This document shows positions 34,395-47,100 of a DNA stretch of 64,000 bases, in pieces. The stretch covers positions 7,834,001 to 7,898,000 of the forward strand of contig CM072873.1 in the NCBI GenBank assembly GCA_036937835.1. The letters run 5' to 3'. This DNA is from Pampus argenteus (Eukaryota > Chordata > Actinopteri > Scombriformes > Stromateidae). Under the pieces are notes generated by a model. The model saw only the letters and a list, made by a program, of their open reading frames with translations, was not told where the DNA came from and made no database searches. Numbering within the stretch: the stretch's first letter is position 1; each line of letters starts with the position of its first letter. The position numbers and the translations under genes are program-made.

Positions 34395-34920
34395 AGCCTA
34401 GCTTAGCACAAAGACCGAAGGCAGAGGAAAAAAAACAGCTAGCTTGGCTCGTAATGCTCACTAATGTCATGTCCCATTTGTTCACCTGCAAATACACAGA
34501 ATTGTTAAACTATTAAAAACCCCATCTGGGGAGTTACAACACATGCTGCAGAGAACCAAACCAGAAACCTCACCAACCATATCTGGCTAGCCGCGCTAAA
34601 GTCAAAAATGCTACACAGAAGTGCTGGGGAGATGGATACAGTCTTTCCAACAAAACACAATATCACAATTTCTGGTCATGTACGGGTTACACAAACACAA
34701 TAAGAACGCTTTAGAAGTGGACTTTTTTTTCCCCCTTTTGGACAGCGCTAGCTATTTTCCCCTGGCTTCATTCTTATGCTAAGCTAGGCTAACTACATTC
34801 TGTGTTTGGCTCTGTACTTAAGACACAGACATGGGATTGATACTGATCTCATTCATTCTCATTATAATCTTGGAAAAAAAAGTAGTTAAGTGTATTTCCC
34901 AAACTATTCCCTGAACTACA
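34395..34920 (+). repeat. palindromic dispersed teleost repeat
   Basis: Left arm AGCCTAGCTTAGCACAAAGA continues to ...CAGCTAGC (34395-34443). The right arm GCTAGCTATTTTCCCCTGG continues to ATGCTAAGCTAGGCT (34747-34790). They are imperfect inverted repeats about 300 bp apart. The 3' part runs to GTATTTCCCAAACTATTCC. This matches, from memory, an abundant percomorph element with the words 'CTTAGCATAAAGACTGGAAAC' and 'CTAAGCTAAGCTAACC'. No ORF. Confidence 0.6.
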
Positions 34921-35525
34921 TTTGTTCTCATTATTTTTCTCTGTGTCACATTTACTATTTGCTCTCTATCTTCTCTCTTTTTTTTCTGTCATTCCTTTCC
35001 TGGTCTTTTTCGTGTTAGCGAGTTGTCACACATCCCGGCACTCAAGACTTGGAAAATGGAACACACACACACACACTCAGAGACTTCCCTACATTTTCCT
35101 GCACATCCATGGGAAACAGATGTACGTATAGTTGAGTTATAAGTCACAGGAAAAGGAAGCTATCACTGAAAGAGTGAAAGCTTGTGAATCTCTACAGCTT
35201 AGCGCTAATTAAAACCATCTGTGTCCGTGTCAAAATTGGAGATCCAGGAAGAGTTGCATTGCATTTTGTCACTGCTAACTGCTTGCCATCGCATACGTGA
35301 CTTTAATTAATTTGCAACAAACGTTGTACATTGTGTGCGCACAGCCATAAAGTCACGTGTTCGCACGTGTTAAAATTCAGACACACCCACTCAAGACTCA
35401 AATGTAAGCGCATACACACACACACACATGCAGTATTTGCATACTCACACACCAAAAGCCCTGAAGCAGAGAGAACAGCCTGCTGGCTGCTCTGCGTTTG
35501 AAGGGTCTGGAGAGCAGCCGAGCAG

Positions 35526-35549
35526 AAAGAGAGAGAGAGAGAGAGAGAC
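35526..35549. repeat. (GA)n microsatellite
   Basis: Uninterrupted GA run within a purine-rich stretch (about 35510-35610). Confidence 0.9.
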
Positions 35550-35724
35550 ACAGAGATGAGAAGGAGGTGAGGGAGGGGAGGCAAGGATAAAGGGAGATGC
35601 TGCTGCCACTTCTCATTCAACCCACTACCTCATCGCTTCATCCCTAGCGCCGGGAAGTAGGTCAGTGGAGGAGGAGGAGGGGGCAGCAGTGGAGAGAGAC
35701 GAGCTGCTGCTGCTGATGTGTGAT

Positions 35725-35750
35725 TGTGTGTGTGTGTGTGTGTGTGTGTA
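35725..35750. repeat. (GT)n microsatellite
   Basis: GT run following a (CTG)n-like CTGCTGCTGCTG patch. Confidence 0.9.
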
Positions 35751-36299
35751 GGAGAACGATAGAAGAAGAGGAGTATAGCTATGCAGAGATCAGTCTCTCA
35801 TGCATATGTGCCTGCATCATTTCAATTCTAATCTGATAGGATTTTAACCATCTCTTGTGAATGCACACCCTCGGACCACATCAAAAAACAAAAGCAGCAT
35901 CAATTTCTTTCCTTTCTTTTTTATTTTTATTTTACTCTGCACACTGCACTCATTCTTTCTCCTCAAACACAACTACTGCAGTGAGCTTTTACATTAAAAT
36001 GCTGGCTCACTCTCCCGTTCTTTATTTTCTTGCCTTTCCAGCCCTCGTCCACGCCCCAGTAGCTCTACCTGCCCCCTGTCCTTGCCTTTTTATCTGTAAT
36101 GAGGTGTAATCCAGCTCTTTTCGCAGTCCTAGCTCATGCCATCCAGATACAGCAAGCAGGAGACTAGAAGCCAAAACTAGAAGCCGCAATAAAACTGGTA
36201 AAAAACAAACAAGTACAATAGGCAAAGGCAGAAAAGAAACAGCAAGATTATTTTAAAGAGGCATTGAATAAAAGATCAGAGGCAAGTCTGCAGCACACA

Positions 36300-36345
36300 T
36301 TTTTTTTTCTTTTCTTTTCTTTCTTTTCTTTTTTTTTTTTTTTTT
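36300..36345. repeat. T-rich low-complexity tract
   Basis: T runs broken by single C (TTTTC units), ending in about T17. Confidence 0.85.
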
Positions 36346-37387
36346 GCACACACATTGTTTCTGGGTCCCACAAATGAGGACCATTCCTGCGAGGTGCTGT
36401 GCCGTAGAGGAGGGTACAGACGGGCTTACGTAAGCAACCAGCACCACAGATGGGGGGGAGCAGTGCCACGCTGGCACAAGCAGGAGCAAGATGCCAAAAT
36501 GCAGTGGAGATTAAGGGATTGGCATTGTTTTGGCAAAATGTTGGCATGCAGCCGGTGAGACACACGCATGCACACCCGACTGAGGCAACAGTCAAAACCG
36601 GTCAACTATAATCTTAACGTTTTAGTTCTGGTAGATTTGGAAACACCTATGATTATTGTGGACTAGCAAGTGCGTTTTAATTATATTGTTCTAAATGCCA
36701 CATGTATCAATTACTGGGGGTATTATCATCAAACTGATACAGACACCCAGAGGAGACAACAAATCACAACACAAGAGTAAAATCCTAACATTAATTTGAA
36801 TCACAAAGCCATTGCGTTGGCAAGCATGAGCACACTGTGTGCATTTATTGACAGGATTACTGGGCCCTAAAGATAAGGTTCAACACCACTCTTCATGGTG
36901 TTGTATGGCACATGTACCATATTTGTAGGTAGTCCTTGTTGTTTATTGGTGTGTAAAAATTGCATGTGTCCTTCGATGTGGAAGTGAAGTACTAAAGCCT
37001 CATTCATTTGACATGAAGTAACTATTCAACCCAATCATTGGACACACTGGAGCCATGCCACCCTTTGGATGTTGGTGCCCCAGACATGCCCTCTCTAACA
37101 TGTCCTACCCTGCCTTTCTACTGTCTGGCTGTTTGTCTAATGACTAATGGACATACCCCCCCGACAATTCTTTTCTTCCACTCCAAAGCCACTGGTCCCA
37201 AGCCAAACCACCTGGGACACTGAAAACTAATTCTCCCATGGACCCCAACCGGCCGGCCCAAGGCCCACCCACAGTTATTACTTCAGGCCTTTGTGGAAGC
37301 CACATCAGTCTTACCCTGTTAAGGTCAGAGGCCACACTGTAGTGCTAATCAGTTACATTAATGATATGTAAAGGCATGTACCCCCTC

Positions 37388-37408
37388 CACACACACACAC
37401 ACACACAC
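37388..37408. repeat. (CA)n microsatellite
   Basis: Uninterrupted CA run. Confidence 0.9.
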
Positions 37409-40400
37409 TTCAAGTGTGTGTTATCTCAAAGCAATGGAGGTGGTATTATTCATGCATTGCTTCCTCTATTACATGGTGTTTAGCAACATGGGTGGTCAAT
37501 TTACAAGATTTGTGTAAAGAAATGAGAATATGTATCTGATCTGAACTGTTATATAATACTAATAGACAAGATCCATTCTTATAAAACTAAGAACGCACTG
37601 TACATTAGAAATGCACAACAGTGAGCCCACCACACACATAGTCACTCGCATTCCTGAGGCGTGACATCACCCATCTATTCCAGTACAGATCTCAGCGGTT
37701 AGCGGCGAGTTACAGCCTCAACTGACAAATGACCAGAGCTGTCAGCGGAGGAACTGCCATTATTTCATGGTACATTTGCATGCGATGCAGTCCTGCGCTC
37801 GTTCTGAAAGCACACATTCTGCTAGGGATTTCATGTTGGAAGGCCAGCGCTTCCATGAGTCTGTACAGCCAGTGGCTTTTTCTCATGTAAACCTGGACAA
37901 TGGGCCAGAGGATTTGGTTTGGACAATTCTGGTGGGGGCCTAACAGGGTAGGCTAACACAGGCAGGGATCGCTCATTCCTCCTGTGCAATGTTAAATTGT
38001 CTCCCCAAGCTTCTGAGTCCATGTGCATCTGATCGTCAACGGGACAGTTATTTTTATCTATGACAGCAGAGTCTCTCGCTCCAAAATATTCTTGGCCTCT
38101 TTTATTGCCTTAGCAAACACATGAAATGAGAAGGGAAGAGAATGGTTTCAGAAAGAAAGTTTAGGAATCATTTTATTGTCATTTCTGACAGCAACAAAAT
38201 GTCAACAGTTTGCTTGTAAGGTGTCTTCTACCGAGTTCATGGGTACCATGTTGGAATAACATAGAGTACATACAGTAACTATAACAGGCTCCTTTTGCAG
38301 ACACTCTCAAAGGGTTTGAGGGTGCTGATAAGAGCTATCTGTGCTCTTATTGTGCCTACGTGCATCTAACAGGAAGGATCCCAGGATCAGAGGATCGGAA
38401 ATGCACCCTTCCCTTCGCCCTCCACTCTTTTTCTCTTTTTACCAGTCCTCCCAACCTCCCTAATTCCTTTGCCTCCTTCAATTGCTTCCTTTCTGTCTTG
38501 CAATCAGATAGGGGGAAGCTGCAAGGATGAGACAGCTGAAAACCTATTCAGCTGTTGGAGCGGGAGCCATGCCTTCAGACAGTGTCGCCAGGACATTGTC
38601 TGGAGCGAAATCGTGTGAGTCATTGGCAAAACACGCATCAGTGAAATGATACTTCTGAACGTGAACAATGGACTTCAAGCGCATAGAATTTCAAAAGTAC
38701 CTCACGTTTCGAGTCATTTTATATAACAAGCATTAACAACTGAACAATGTTAAGGAGGGGTGGCTGAGTCTGTTCCATGAGGCTGTTATACAGTACAGGG
38801 CTAGAACTGTGTATAATATAAGGAAAAAATGAAGAAGTCCAAGTGCCTCCACTTAAATTGACCACAACCACAATTATTATTAATTACTTTAATAGCTCAT
38901 GTTTAATACTGTTGCTTAAATATTTCCAGACTGCCTCCAAGGCAAATGTAATCACATTCGGACAGAGAGGAATTTTTCATTTTCTTTTGTTTACAAACAG
39001 ATCTTGTCAGACAGCCAATGCAAGGACAGTGTAATATATGAAGTCGCCCCATGTTTGCTCCATCACTAGTAACTTAACTGCTGTAAAACTGGTCATTCCA
39101 GACAAGCTGTTTAAACTGACGGTGGTTGTGATGTGCATATTGTGTTATTTCTAATAAATTAATCCATTATTTTAATTTCTTGTAAATAAAAGTGAGAAGC
39201 CGGATCCCCACGTTCTATATGTGGCAGACTTTCAATATCACATTATAAACTCTTCCACTGTCAACTCTTTCACAGCCAACATTCAAGAATTCTCAGAGGT
39301 CTTATTGGCTTCTAGCCTCATTCAAAACAAACATATAAGCACTGTTGGTTTTAACGGGGCCATGAGGCACAGTAACCCACCTCACCCATAAAGAGGAAAT
39401 GCCTAAACTAAACCACTGGAAAAAGAGAGAGGGGGGTGTGTTTCCAATCCTCCAGGGATGTCATTAATAGCAATTTCATTTAGTGTGATTCATGAAAAAA
39501 AAGAAGTCGTTTCCTGATGTGAAGAATGTTCATGATGGCGCAGAACCACAAGGGGGTTGTTACGACTGTTCTTTCAGACTGCGTTTTTTTTGCTTTGATC
39601 AAAACAAATGAAGTAGCTCCAAATGTCAGTATTAAAGGCTCCAACCATCCACAGTTGCCGTTTGATGCAAATTATTCTAAACATGTAAAAACCCCTTCAT
39701 AAAAGCCACGAACCACAGACACGAGTTACATGAACAAAATGTGAAATAGGAACCTGTGCAGAAGCAGACGACTTGCTGATCAGCATGACACAAATTTGGA
39801 GGACTGACATGGTATACATTTTTGTGAGACACCTTTTTTACTCAAAATTGCATTTACTATATGTTCCACCTCACTCAACATGCTTTCTCTTGAGGCGTCA
39901 GCATGTGTAGTAGTAACTGTATTCAGAAGGTCATCCACGTGTTGCACAAGGAAAGTCCACCAGTTGCTGCGTGGGACTCTTAACAATACAGATGTTAATG
40001 TTGGCTCAGGAAGGAGGTCGTATCAAGGCGGAGAATAACATCAGAAGCACAGACCCACTGTTGACCCACTTCTCCACTGGCCAACGGGCACATCTTCGTA
40101 AGGCACATCTCTGCTCAGCAAACAGACCGGATCACTGGGATAACTACGCTATTAATACTGGGAATGAGAAGAAAGCCGGCCACGCCACATTCCATAAGGC
40201 CCCAACAGTCCCACATATTAACAAGGCTCGAAATGAAATCTAATACTTGGCATCCCTTTCCCCTCGAACCCCAAAGCGATACCCCGCCGTGTCAAATCGT
40301 TTTCTTATTTCATATGGGAGGAACGCGCCAGAGTCACGAGTTCCAGGTCTAACTACAGACGTGTTATTATATGGTGGAAATTTCTTTTTGGCACAAGTAC

Positions 40401-42289
40401 AACCTCAGAGCTGGTTACCATGACTCTCAAGAAGGAATGGATGCTGGACTTCCCAGAGACTCCATGTTCTTCAAACACCACAGAGCACAGCTTTTGAACT
40501 TTCAAATGAAAGAAACATGGAGTAATTGGCTATTTAATAATTAATTTCTATACATAATTATGCTAACAGCACTACTCACTGGTTAGTTCAATAGTTCACA
40601 CTAGATATGAGTGCATCAGCTTGCCATTGTTTGGCTTCTCCTCCACTGCACCAAGGTTTAAATATGTCTATCAATGTCAGTGATTGGATTGGATCACTCT
40701 ATATTGTGCATTGTTAAGCTATTAATCTTGCCTGGGTGAGAGGTCAACAGCTGCACCATAGAGGACAGAGGGTTTCTGGGTAATGTCTGGAATGCTCTTA
40801 GGAGACAGTTATAGCTACACGGATAGGGACAGCCCTCTGAAGTGACCAGCATTTTTTTTTTAAATAGCCTGCAGTAATACAGCGCTGAATTGGGGCACTG
40901 TAAAGAAGAGATATGCTTACACATCATAAGCCGCAGAAAGTGTGTCACTGGCACAAATACAATAGTGCCATTCGACACACACTCAGTGTGGGGACTTCCA
41001 GTGAGGAGAGAGGAACCGCTGTCTTTCTTTTAGTCTAGAGTTTTGTCCTGCAGACACTGTAACCACTCTACTATGAATACTAGATGATGATAATCCCATC
41101 CAAAAGATCAGATAGTTGAATTTAAGCAGCTTTGCAAACCTAGTCTATTTTTCTCTTCCTCCCTATCCTAATGAGGAGGCCGTTGAGCTGCCAGTCAGCA
41201 GCAGGGCTGAAGCGATAAAGGGTCGGCAACTACTTCGCGGTTCCTCTAATCCTGAGAGAGCAGTTCATGCATCCGTAATGGTCGATAAAATATGAAAAGC
41301 CCTGAGAGCGCTGACGGCAGCAGAGGGTGTGTATGTATGCAACGTGTGAGTCCTCAACTTTCGTTAATGCCCTTCCAACATGCTGAATCTTTCAGCGATG
41401 TCACTGTGCTCGCCCCCTGGTGCATGTGAGTAGTAGACCGGAGAGTAAGCCTTTAATGCCGTGAAAATGAACACTTCTTCTTGTTCACAATTCTAAAAAA
41501 GCAAACATCAAAAGAAAATATATGTGGCCCTACGACTGTATGCATGTGTTGTGCCTCTGGCTCATCAAATATCAAATACAAGCCATTGGAATGAATGAAT
41601 TACTCTGAATATTGCAGTGATAATGATTGTTTTATGCCTTTTCATAATACTATCTCCTACGTCAGAGTCGTAAAAGTCCAGCCTCTAGTAAAATGTTCAC
41701 AAACACTGAGGTATCTGTTTGGAATGTTTTCCATCCATAAACCATTAGAAAAACCTTAAGTAGGCATCCCTAACCAATTTCACAGGTGGAAATTTGCAGG
41801 ACTGGTGCATGAACTTTCATCACTGTGCTTTCCACACACTAGAAGAATTTACAGCTAAGATGACAGCCTCTCAACCGGGATAGGCAATGCTTCCACACGG
41901 GAAAAGAGGCTTCATGATTATTTAAAATGAGGAACCCTGGGAGATTAGGACAGGGTGTTTATGTTGGTCTGATCTGCAATGGAGTATTGGCTTTGGAAGG
42001 GTAGTCCAACATCCCGAGCACAAGCAGGCTGCAGTTAGAAGTAAGTGAAAGTCTACTCTACGAGTTCCATATTGGATGAGTAGTTGAGTTGCTGGGAGGA
42101 GATGTGCAGCATATATGGAATGTTTGGCTGCCAGGCCATTACTTACACCAAAGGCCGACTGTGTGATTGATGAACATGTGTGATCAGCCCACGTCTAGGA
42201 CCCGAAATAGGCCTGCCCCCATTACATGTAACACTGTCCCATCCTCCCTCAATTCCTGAAATGCCAAATATTTCCCTGAACTAATTGTA

Positions 42290-42425
42290 AGTCTCAGGGC
42301 ATTTTCAAACCAACAGTTTACCACCAATGTGTAACACCCAGGTGGGTGATAGTTGAGGTGAGTCCCCCCCCCCCTTCACCGTGAAGTGCTTTGAGTATCT
42401 AAGATAAAAGTGCTATATGACCAAA
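42290..42425 (+). repeat. SINE/LINE 3'-tail-like fragment
   Basis: Contains CACCAATGTGTAACACCCAGG then TGGGTGATAG, a C11 run, and GTGAAGTGCTTTGAGTATCT followed by AAAAGTGCTATATGA. The 'AAGYGCTTTGAGT...AAAGYGCTATATAA' tail is shared by many fish SINEs and their partner LINEs. The 5' head was not identified. Confidence 0.5.
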
Positions 42426-44129
42426 CCAAAATGCATCACTAAAAGCCATATGACAACATTCACTCCAATCACTGGTTGGATGTGTTTGGAGCTACATTGG
42501 GAAAGTAAACAAAAAAAACAGCATCTTTTAAAATATCAAGAAGCAATTGTATGTGTTATTAATAAAGGTCAGACTCAAATAAAACACTTCAGAATTTGTT
42601 TAGACTGAGTTCACTACCTATAAAGGGTTTTGGTTCAATTTTGTTGATCTACACCTATGTCCAATTGCTGCAATCAGATCTGCCAAAACTACTAGTACCA
42701 AAGGGGAAAATGAATTAGTCTGATTCAACTGAAATCAAAGCAGGTTTGAAAATGCACTTAGACATCACATGACAAACATGGATATCAATCTCTTAACTAA
42801 TACTTAACCCCCCATCATCCTTGCAAAATGCAACAGTTTTCATGCAACGTTTTCCTAAAGCAAGTGAAAGTCCAAAAAAATCTCAGCTAAAACCAAACCC
42901 AAGACTATCATCAATACGTCAAAAGCTTTGCTCATATAATGCTCTACCACACAAAGAGGTAAAGGGAGGCATGCTGTCAACACCGCTGGAGAAAGAGTGC
43001 AAACATCAAGACCATGCACATTTCACAACCCTGCTTTTGCTGCTGTTTATGACCTATAAAACCACCGTAATAAAAAAAAAAAAAAATACCTACTGTAAAA
43101 TACCACCCTTCCATCCAATCACAACAACACAAATATGTGGAAACTTTATAATCTTAGTGGGGTTAGTAGCCCTCGTTGCCCATCAGCTCCTTCTTTGCTC
43201 AGCTTTCAATTGAGGCTACTGGCTAATGTTTATTTTATTGGCTGCAGCAGTCTATGTTTTCCTGGCTGGATAGAACAGCGGGATTCAGTGCATGAACAAA
43301 CTGGGTTTACACTCAAACATCTGTAGCCCGTCGTGTGTGTAATCTCTTACTGGGTGAACAGAACTACAGTGTAGCTTTTACTCACAATGACCGGCGAGAG
43401 TTTACGAGTATCAGTATCAAGATCAAGTATCTCCTACTCACCCACTTCAGACAGGCTGCCCTGAGAGATGGATTGCGCCTGTGTCGCGTCACTTAGAATG
43501 GAGAAGAAAAGGTTCTCAACAAAGTTTGAAGAAGATTTTAAAGCATGCCTGTGTCCCCTGGCATTATTTTTCTCTTTTTGTCATTTGGAGTGTGTTTTGT
43601 GGAAGAACTCCACAGCATTTCTGAGTCTGACGATGTTTCCTGATCAAAGCTGCTGCGTTGTGTCTGCTTCCCCTCTCTGGGTTTCTGAGCTGCGCTCCGG
43701 CTTTCAGCTGACTGTGCTGAGAGCTGAGCTGTTGACATTGTCCCCACTCCCTCTCCCCCTCCCTCTCTAGCTCTCTCTCCCTCTCTCTCTGTCTTTAGAT
43801 CACTTGCCCGCCCACCTTCTGGATTCCAGCTTCAGCATATAACAGCATCCATGTAGATGTCAGCAAGAAGGTGATGGCCTTTCTCTAAGTAGAAATGTAT
43901 ATATGTACAGTATGCATGTGTGTGTATGCTGATGAGGCCAAAGGAGAGGGCAAGATGAAAGGAAATGACCCTTGGCAGCTTGTGCTTCCCACCAACACCC
44001 ATGCCCACAATTCCAGCTCCACCCAATGCTTTCCCTCACTGACCTAACAAAAAAAAAAGGCTGTGCGGGGGGGATATAACACAAAACACCCAAAGGAAAC
44101 CCCTTTTCCTGTCGCGTCGTCTTATTGCC

Positions 44130-44152
44130 AACACACACACACACACACACAC
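44130..44152. repeat. (CA)n microsatellite
   Basis: Uninterrupted CA run followed by A8. Confidence 0.9.
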
Positions 44153-47100
44153 AAAAAAAGCATGCATGCCAAAGTGAGAGCACACACAAAGACATACCAA
44201 GTATGGGATTCTCCATTAGGAACTACCCTTATGACACACACAGGAAAGGGATTTCCCTGAGGTTCAATCAGTGTTCATTGATAAAATGGTGAGAGTCAGG
44301 GATGCTTGATTATACAAAGCTCTGTTGGCCTTGTCAAGTTCAAACTATTAGCTCAGCCACATGTAATGCGTGGAGTGGAAGGGTGGGGGCATACCGCAGA
44401 GGGTCCTGTGAAGTGAAGTATCTTACTGTAATAATACAAGGGGTCATTAAGTGCAAACATTACCTTCAAAAACTCAAAACACTCAAAACACCCAAAATCC
44501 CACTTCAGTGTCCAAGAGGCAGGAACCACCTCCCTTCCTAGAAAAAAAAAATCAGCAAAGTGAACAAGGAACTCAAAGTAATTAATGTTCAACATTTTGA
44601 AGCACCAGGTTATCAAGGTTAGGAAACAAAAGAACAAATCATGCATTCAAACTATCGGCTATTCCCTTCAGTCAATGTGTCCGAGAGAATATCTCCATGT
44701 CAGTCAGCAAGACTGCTGTTTGTCTGTTAAACAGGTTGGATGATGGATTAGCTCGTGGTCATTTCTGATCAATAGTATCGATTCCAGCCTTGCTTATATA
44801 ATGTGCATATATCGATAAAGAACTGCTGACCAGGGTAAAAACATGGGAAGAATAATCAGAACACAGAAATCCCTATTGCTTTTTGTTGAACCCTTTGACA
44901 TGGGGCAAGATTGATAGATTTACTGTGGCTCTTATGTGATCAAATCCATTCTTTGACTGTGGCGCTAACACTCTCAAAACTGGAATCATTGATATGCCAA
45001 ATACTGAAGAAAGGGGGAGTCATAATACTACTTGTCATCTTTCTCTCGGGGATGGAAGACAGATGACACAGAGTTGCTGGCGGTAATGCCTGGGTACATT
45101 CCTGAAGGCTCAGGGGACACATCCATTAGCCCAGCTCTTAGACAGAGCCGGTTTATCTCCATGATGACCACTTCCCTAACTGCCTCTTTCTCGCTCTTTC
45201 TGTGCAGCACAGAAACAGTAAGGTTTGCATCACTTCTGCTCTCTCTCTCTCTTGGGTAATACCTCCATCCTCAAAACAAGGGAAGAAACCCTGAGGAACC
45301 CCTGTGGAATAGGGTAAGCTTCTGCTCCAGTCTAGCTAAGTGCACCTCGGCTACCCCGTATCATCCATCACAGCCTGGTAAATTACATTGGCTAATTGAC
45401 GCAAATGGAGTAGGCTAGACATGCTTGAGATAAACATCATGCCCATTTAAAAAAAACAAGGGGGGGAAGGATTCCAGCAAACTCGTAGGTCCTTCTGTTC
45501 TCCTTTTTCTTTTTTTGAGGGTATGTTTGTTTTCACTTGTTTTGGACCGCATCCATTTTGCAGTAAGAAAGACTCATCTGCAACTCCACATTGTCACTCC
45601 GTCTACAGATTTAGCTTAGGTGAACTTGCACTGCCCCCTGGGTAAGTCCTCTAAATGTGAGTGAGGCTTGTGTTCACGCTGGATGGCAGTGACTGACAAA
45701 CCAGCTTCAGAGTATGTCGAGTGAGTATGACACTTCAGGTAGGGCACTTTCCAGAGTCGTCACGAGCCGCCGGTCACTTGTCAGTCACCTTGGTGAAGCT
45801 TGCTGGGCCGCTGTCTAAACTGAGGAAGTGGATGAAAGACTCCATTGAGCATTCCAGGCAGCAATCTTTGGCAAACAAAAATGGGCAATGCGAGAACAAT
45901 CGCTGCTTGACTAACAAGTGCTAAATTTAGCCAAGGGGAGCAGTTGAGTTGTGTGGAGTTGGACAAAAAGGTGGATGGAATATTGGACAAGAAGTGGGTC
46001 ACCCAAGGTGGTCTCCTCCAGGCTCATAAACCACACTTTCTCCTTCAGACCTTTCATACGCAGGAGCAGTCAAACTTGATTAAGGGCGAAGAAAATGCTG
46101 GAAGAGAGGCTGTAAAGAAGTGTTTAAAACTGCACACACTGGCATCTGAAGCAGTCTCTCCAGGGTTGTCACTGAAGAGAAGTGGCGAGGGTCCTCCTCC
46201 AAGCCGGCAGCTGCCAGAGCTAACATGGTAAACAGTCATGTTTTACGACCTGTTGTTCCTTAATGTATTATTTAAGGTTTCTTTTGACCAGTCAGCTCTC
46301 ATTTAAGTTTGTTTTCTTCAAGCCAGGAATTCCTTGTGACAGCATTTTGCACACAACCATTTCTTTCATGCCTGCACTGAGATAAATTGCCAGTGAAAAA
46401 AATACCGGCACTGCATAAAACCTGAACTCTTGACAACATAAACACAATGGCACATTTTTATACATGGCCTAATTGTATGTTAGCTAGAAATCATGATAGT
46501 AGGGAGAGCTACACTATTCATCTTCGAAATGCCTCCACAGATAAGTGGCCTAATGACAGTCAAACCATAAACCATGCATCTATTTTTAGTCGCCATGTTC
46601 GTATGATGATGACATTCTTTCCTGTTATTATTATTTACACCCCTCCTCTACAATCCCTTACTTTCTACTGTTAGGATGCCCCTCTATTCCTCTTTCTATA
46701 TCCATCCCAAATACATGCTCTTCCCAACAATAACAAAGTAAACAAGCATTTCAACAGGATTACCAGTCATTTGTGCTGGCTGAGGGCATTTTCGGGTGTT
46801 TTTGCAAAAGTACTGGGCATCTGAATGGCCCTTTTGTCCCAGAGGCAGACTGGGCAGGGTCAGAGGTCATCCAACTGCCTGCTCCCTCAGTACCCCTGCT
46901 GTCTGCCTGGATATGTGCCAACTAAATGCTGTCATGTTTGGACAATGGTCGAGCTTTCCGCTGACTGACAGCTTCATCATTAACCAATGATGTAATGCCT
47001 TGATCTCTGGACATGAAGGCCGTGATTCTAATGTTTTGAATAATAAATCAGAATATTTTAATCTCATAGCGCGTAGTTAAAATTATTGTTTGTTAGCTTC

